This document shows positions 60,859 through 64,000 of a DNA stretch of 64,000 nucleotides, piece after piece. The translations under genes were made by a program, and so were the position numbers. Origin of the DNA: Paenibacillus sp. YN15 (GTDB taxonomy: Bacteria > Bacillota > Bacilli > Paenibacillales > NBRC-103111); assembly GCF_003285005.1 (NCBI RefSeq), contig NZ_QMFA01000015.1, forward strand, positions 1-64,000, written 5' to 3'. The first letter of the stretch is position 1; each line of letters begins with the position of its first letter. The notes beneath the pieces are model-generated. The model ran no database searches. It was given only the letters and a program-made list of their open reading frames with translations, and had not been told where the DNA came from.

Positions 60859-62349
60859 ATGAACAAAATCACCGCAGCCCTTCTGGCATCCGCCGTGGCT
60901 ATCGGCACACTGGCCGGCTGCTCCTCCAACGGGAGCAACCCTGCACCGGCAGACAGTACAGCGCAGAGTGCGGGAAACAAGGAGACGGTCACCCTCAAGT
61001 TCTGGCACCGGTGGCCCGAATCCCAGCAGGCGCTGGAGCAAATGGTCAAGGAGTTCTCCGAGCAGTATCCCTATATCCGCATCGAGATGCCGTCCATTGC
61101 CTCCTCCCAATACGGGGCGCAGCTTCAGGCGGCAGCCGCCAGCAATGATTTGCCCGATATTTTTGCCAACAGCAATGCGGTGCCGGTGGATCAGTTGAAG
61201 CGTCTGGATTTGATCCGCCCGATTGACGATGCCTTTGAAGGCGGCAAAAAGGACGAGTTCTATGAAGGCACCTGGACGGAGGGCTTCACTACCCTGGACG
61301 GAAGCATTTATGCCTTGCCTCATTTTACCCCGCGCCGTTATGCCCATGTGCTCTATTACAATAAAAACGTCCTGGCCAAGGCCGGTCTGACGGAGCAGGA
61401 TGTGCCCAAAAGCTGGGAGGAGCTGCAGGCCGTCGGCGAAAAAATCAGGCAGTCGGCAAACGATGTGTATCCGCTGATTCTGGGGATCAAGACGGATTGG
61501 CTGGCTACCGGCTACATCGGACAGATGGCAACCGCCATCAAGCCGGAGGTGGTGCCCAATGACGGCTTTAATCTGAAGACCGGCCAATATGAATTTGATT
61601 CTCCGGGTTATGTGGAAACCATCGAATATCTGAAGAAGCTGCAGGATGATAAGGTGCTGCATCCCAACAGTCTGGTCATCGACTACCGGGAAGCCTCCAG
61701 CCTGTTTGCCGGGGGCAAGGCCGCTTTTGTCATCGACGGCACCTTCCTGTCCTCGGAGCTGCAGCAGAACAACAAGTTCAATGAATTTGGCGTTGCGCCC
61801 CTGCCCACCAAAAACGGCAATCCCCAATATTACGCCTTCCAAGGGGAGACCAAGGCCACCATCCACGTGAGCAAAAACACCAAGCATTACGAGGAGGTTA
61901 AGCTGTTCCTGAAGTTCTATATGGACCGCTACTACGTGAAGCAGCTTGAGATGGGGATTGAGGGCTCGCCTATTGTGGAGCACAATCAATCGGTGAAGGT
62001 GGATAATCCGCAATTTGTCCAGGCCCAGGCGATCCAGAACCAGACCTTCATTCTGTCGCCCCATCCCTATACCCGGAATCCGGCGGCGGTGCAGGTGAAT
62101 ACGGAGCTGAACGGCAGGAAGCCCAAGGAAACGGTGGGCAAAATTCTGGAGGGATATCTGGCCGGGCAAATCAAGGACGTAAAGGCGGAGCTGGCCAAGC
62201 TGTCCACAGGCTACAACAAGGGGCTGCAGGAATCCCTGGACAAGGTGAAGCAATCCGGCGGGAAGATTGATGCCGGAGACTACCGGTTCCCCAATTGGAC
62301 ACCCTTCACTCCCTACTCCACGGACAAATACAAGGAATTGGCGCAATAA
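60859..62349 (+). CDS. Carbohydrate ABC transporter, substrate-binding lipoprotein
   Basis: Solute-binding lipoprotein of 496 residues. Signal peptide with lipobox LAGC (C21), then a short linker and the mature domain opening TVTLKFWHRWPESQQALEQMVKEF. The pattern is that of CUT1 family 1 binding proteins. GGGAGAG precedes the ATG. First gene of the second importer operon, downstream of the YesN-type regulator. The ligand is unknown; regulators of this kind often govern plant-polysaccharide oligomers. Confidence 0.92.
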   Translation: MNKITAALLASAVAIGTLAGCSSNGSNPAPADSTAQSAGNKETVTLKFWHRWPESQQALEQMVKEFSEQYPYIRIEMPSIASSQYGAQLQAAAASNDLPDIFANSNAVPVDQLKRLDLIRPIDDAFEGGKKDEFYEGTWTEGFTTLDGSIYALPHFTPRRYAHVLYYNKNVLAKAGLTEQDVPKSWEELQAVGEKIRQSANDVYPLILGIKTDWLATGYIGQMATAIKPEVVPNDGFNLKTGQYEFDSPGYVETIEYLKKLQDDKVLHPNSLVIDYREASSLFAGGKAAFVIDGTFLSSELQQNNKFNEFGVAPLPTKNGNPQYYAFQGETKATIHVSKNTKHYEEVKLFLKFYMDRYYVKQLEMGIEGSPIVEHNQSVKVDNPQFVQAQAIQNQTFILSPHPYTRNPAAVQVNTELNGRKPKETVGKILEGYLAGQIKDVKAELAKLSTGYNKGLQESLDKVKQSGGKIDAGDYRFPNWTPFTPYSTDKYKELAQ

Positions 62350-62364
62350 ACGGAGGAAACTGAT

Positions 62365-63330
62365 ATGTCCATCCGCATGCCCTATGCCCCCTCCAGGGGG
62401 CTTCCGGCCGCTTCGGCCACCGCCGGAGTCCTGAGGCGCAGAAGGAGACGCTATCTGTGGGCGTATCTTTTTCTGCTGCCCCAGCTGGTATTCTTCTTCG
62501 TATTCACGGTGTATCCCATTGTGATGAGCTACGTATACGCGCTTTATGAATGGAGCGGCATCGGGCCTTTGGAAAATTTCGTGGGAGCGGCCAATTTCAT
62601 CAGATTGCTGAAGGAGGCCCCCTTCTGGAACGCTCTGGGCAACAGCCTGGTCTATATTGCAGCTCAAACGGCCCTGCTCCTGCCCTCTACCCTGCTTCTG
62701 GCGCTGGTGCTGAATCAGGCGCGGTTCAAGGGGAAGGTGTTCTACCGGACCCTCTATTTTCTTCCGGTGGTCACCACCACCTCCACAGTGGGGATTATCA
62801 TGAAGTTTATTTTCGGCAATGAGGATGCCCTGGTGAACGGAGTGCTGCTCCGGCTGGGGCTGATTGACCGGCCCGTACCCTGGCTGGGCCAGTCCGGCAC
62901 GGCCATGGCGGTGCTGATTCTGATCGGCTCATGGAAATTCTTCGGCATGATGATGGTATACTGGCTGGCCGGGCTGCAGTCCCTGCCCAAGGATGCCTTC
63001 GAGGCGGCCAGGGCCGACGGGGCCGGACCCTGGCAGACCTTCCGCTACATTACGCTGCCGCTGCTGGCTCCCGTAGGCGCCGTCATTCTGCTGCTGGCGG
63101 TGGTGAACAGCATGCATGTGTTCGACCTGGTAAAAACACTGACCGGCGGCGGCCCTTATTTTGCCACGGAAACGGTGGATCTTTATATCTATAATTACGC
63201 TTTTAACACCAGCGGCTTCCCCCAGATCGGCTTTGCCTCCGCAGCGGGGATTGTGTTCGGGCTGACGGTTTTCCTGCTGACCCTGGCGCTTTCGTGGATT
63301 GTGCGGGCGGCGCGGAGAAGGGGCGTATAG
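62365..63330 (+). CDS. Sugar ABC transporter permease (MalF type)
   Basis: A 321-residue integral membrane subunit with a basic N-terminus (RRRRRRYLW) and six hydrophobic helices. The EAA-type loop reads KDAFEAARADGAGPWQTFRYITLP. GGAGGAAACTG precedes the ATG. It lies 15 bp after the binding-protein gene. Confidence 0.9.
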   Translation: MSIRMPYAPSRGLPAASATAGVLRRRRRRYLWAYLFLLPQLVFFFVFTVYPIVMSYVYALYEWSGIGPLENFVGAANFIRLLKEAPFWNALGNSLVYIAAQTALLLPSTLLLALVLNQARFKGKVFYRTLYFLPVVTTTSTVGIIMKFIFGNEDALVNGVLLRLGLIDRPVPWLGQSGTAMAVLILIGSWKFFGMMMVYWLAGLQSLPKDAFEAARADGAGPWQTFRYITLPLLAPVGAVILLLAVVNSMHVFDLVKTLTGGGPYFATETVDLYIYNYAFNTSGFPQIGFASAAGIVFGLTVFLLTLALSWIVRAARRRGV

Positions 63331-63378
63331 AGGTATTGCAGGACAGTGAAGAAAAAAAGAAAGGATGCTGGCTGGCCC

Positions 63379-64000
63379 ATGCTTACTCGTAAAGTATTTT
63401 CCGCAAAGGCTCTGACCCATCTCCTGCTGCTGCTTGCGGGGGCGGTGTGGATTTATCCCTTTGTCTGGATGATTTTCTCCTCGCTCAAAACCAATACGGA
63501 ATACCTGACAGCCGGCATCCGGCTCCTGCCCGCCTCCCCCCAATGGGAAAATTATGCCCGGGCCTGGCGGGTGGGCGGGTTCTCCGATTATTTCCTGAAC
63601 TCGGTTATCGTCACGGGAGCCACCGTTGCCATCGTGGTCATCTTATGCGCGCTTGCCGGGTATGCCCTGGGGCGGGTGAGATTTCCCGGACGGACGGTGT
63701 GCATTGCGGTGCTGACGGCCACCATGTTCATTCCCAAGGGCTACACTATTATCCCCATCTATCAGATCATCAAGGGGCTGGGGCTGCTGAACACCATGCC
63801 CGGGGTGATACTGGCGGAATCCTCCGGAGCCCATGTGCTGTTTATTCTGCTGTACATGTCGTATTTTCAGGGTTTGCCCAAGGAGCTGGAGGAATCCTCG
63901 GAAATGGACGGCAACGGTTTTGTGGGGACCTTCGCCAGGATCATGCTGCCCTTGTCCAAGCCGATTATCGCTACCACGGCCATTATGCAGGCCATTTGGA
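63379..64000 (+). CDS. Sugar ABC transporter permease (MalG type), truncated by window end
   Basis: The frame from ATG 63379 is open to the window edge (207 codons). It opens MLTRKVFSAKALTHLLLLLA, with hydrophobic segments and the EAA-like loop ELEESSEMDGNGFVGTFARIMLP. The family length is about 275, so some 65-70 residues lie beyond the window. AAAGGATG is 12-15 bases upstream, a loose spacing. It completes the importer operon with its two upstream partners. No ATPase gene is visible. Confidence 0.88.
   Translation, partial: MLTRKVFSAKALTHLLLLLAGAVWIYPFVWMIFSSLKTNTEYLTAGIRLLPASPQWENYARAWRVGGFSDYFLNSVIVTGATVAIVVILCALAGYALGRVRFPGRTVCIAVLTATMFIPKGYTIIPIYQIIKGLGLLNTMPGVILAESSGAHVLFILLYMSYFQGLPKELEESSEMDGNGFVGTFARIMLPLSKPIIATTAIMQAIW

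Overview
The window looks like chromosomal DNA of a spore-forming, polysaccharide-degrading Paenibacillaceae bacterium, most likely Paenibacillus. This is inferred from gene content, not from a database match: a GerM germination lipoprotein, an AsnO-length asparagine synthetase, an S-layer-anchored (SLH) pectate lyase, GH42, GH95 and GH9 glycosidases, YesM/YesN-type two-component systems beside carbohydrate ABC transporters, LacI regulators, and AGGAGG-type ribosome binding sites in GC-rich DNA. No rRNA, tRNA, prophage or CRISPR array was recognised.

Layout. 1-6.5 kb holds housekeeping genes: a methyltransferase, an MBL-fold hydrolase, ClpP, an ECF sigma factor, a large membrane-anchored protein of unknown function and a dGTPase-like HD hydrolase. 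6.6-19.7 kb is an amino-sugar or glycan uptake locus: a LacI regulator, an ABC importer, two Gfo/Idh/MocA oxidoreductases, an acetyl-xylan-esterase-like hydrolase, NagB-like and NagA-like enzymes and an NAT_N/GNAT_C protein. Three promoters there carry the same operator word, with two CcpA-like cre sites in the transporter leader. 19.8-22.4 kb holds a VOC protein, a HAD hydrolase and gerM. 23.2-32.6 kb holds an AraC regulator divergent from a GH42 beta-galactosidase, then a LacI-controlled set (cyclase, aldo/keto reductase, zinc dehydrogenase, GH95 alpha-L-fucosidase) that reads as an L-fucoside route. 33.2-37.8 kb is a surface-glycan cluster (nucleotide-sugar dehydrogenase and three glycosyltransferases). 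38.4-49.4 kb holds a cytoplasmic GH9 enzyme, a TetR/flavodoxin pair, an SH3-repeat exported protein, rph-rdgB, asnO-like, small unknown genes, a GNAT acetyltransferase, a MITE and another Gfo/Idh/MocA protein. 49.5-55.5 kb is one giant exported pectate lyase. 56-64 kb holds an aminotransferase and a divergent sensor/regulator pair next to a second sugar ABC importer that runs off the window.

The most unusual feature is intergenic. Six loci (near 11.6, 22.9, 32.7, 38.2, 44.6 and 55.8 kb) have the same grammar: two direct copies of a 20-27 bp core 50-53 bp apart, a 32-45 bp gap, then two inverted copies 50-52 bp apart. Each is 176-192 bp long overall. The core word is shared within a locus but mostly differs between loci, and the spacers are not complementary. 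Three of the six lie beside a GC-rich tandem repeat. I know of no described element with this form, and it is the best candidate here for something undescribed.
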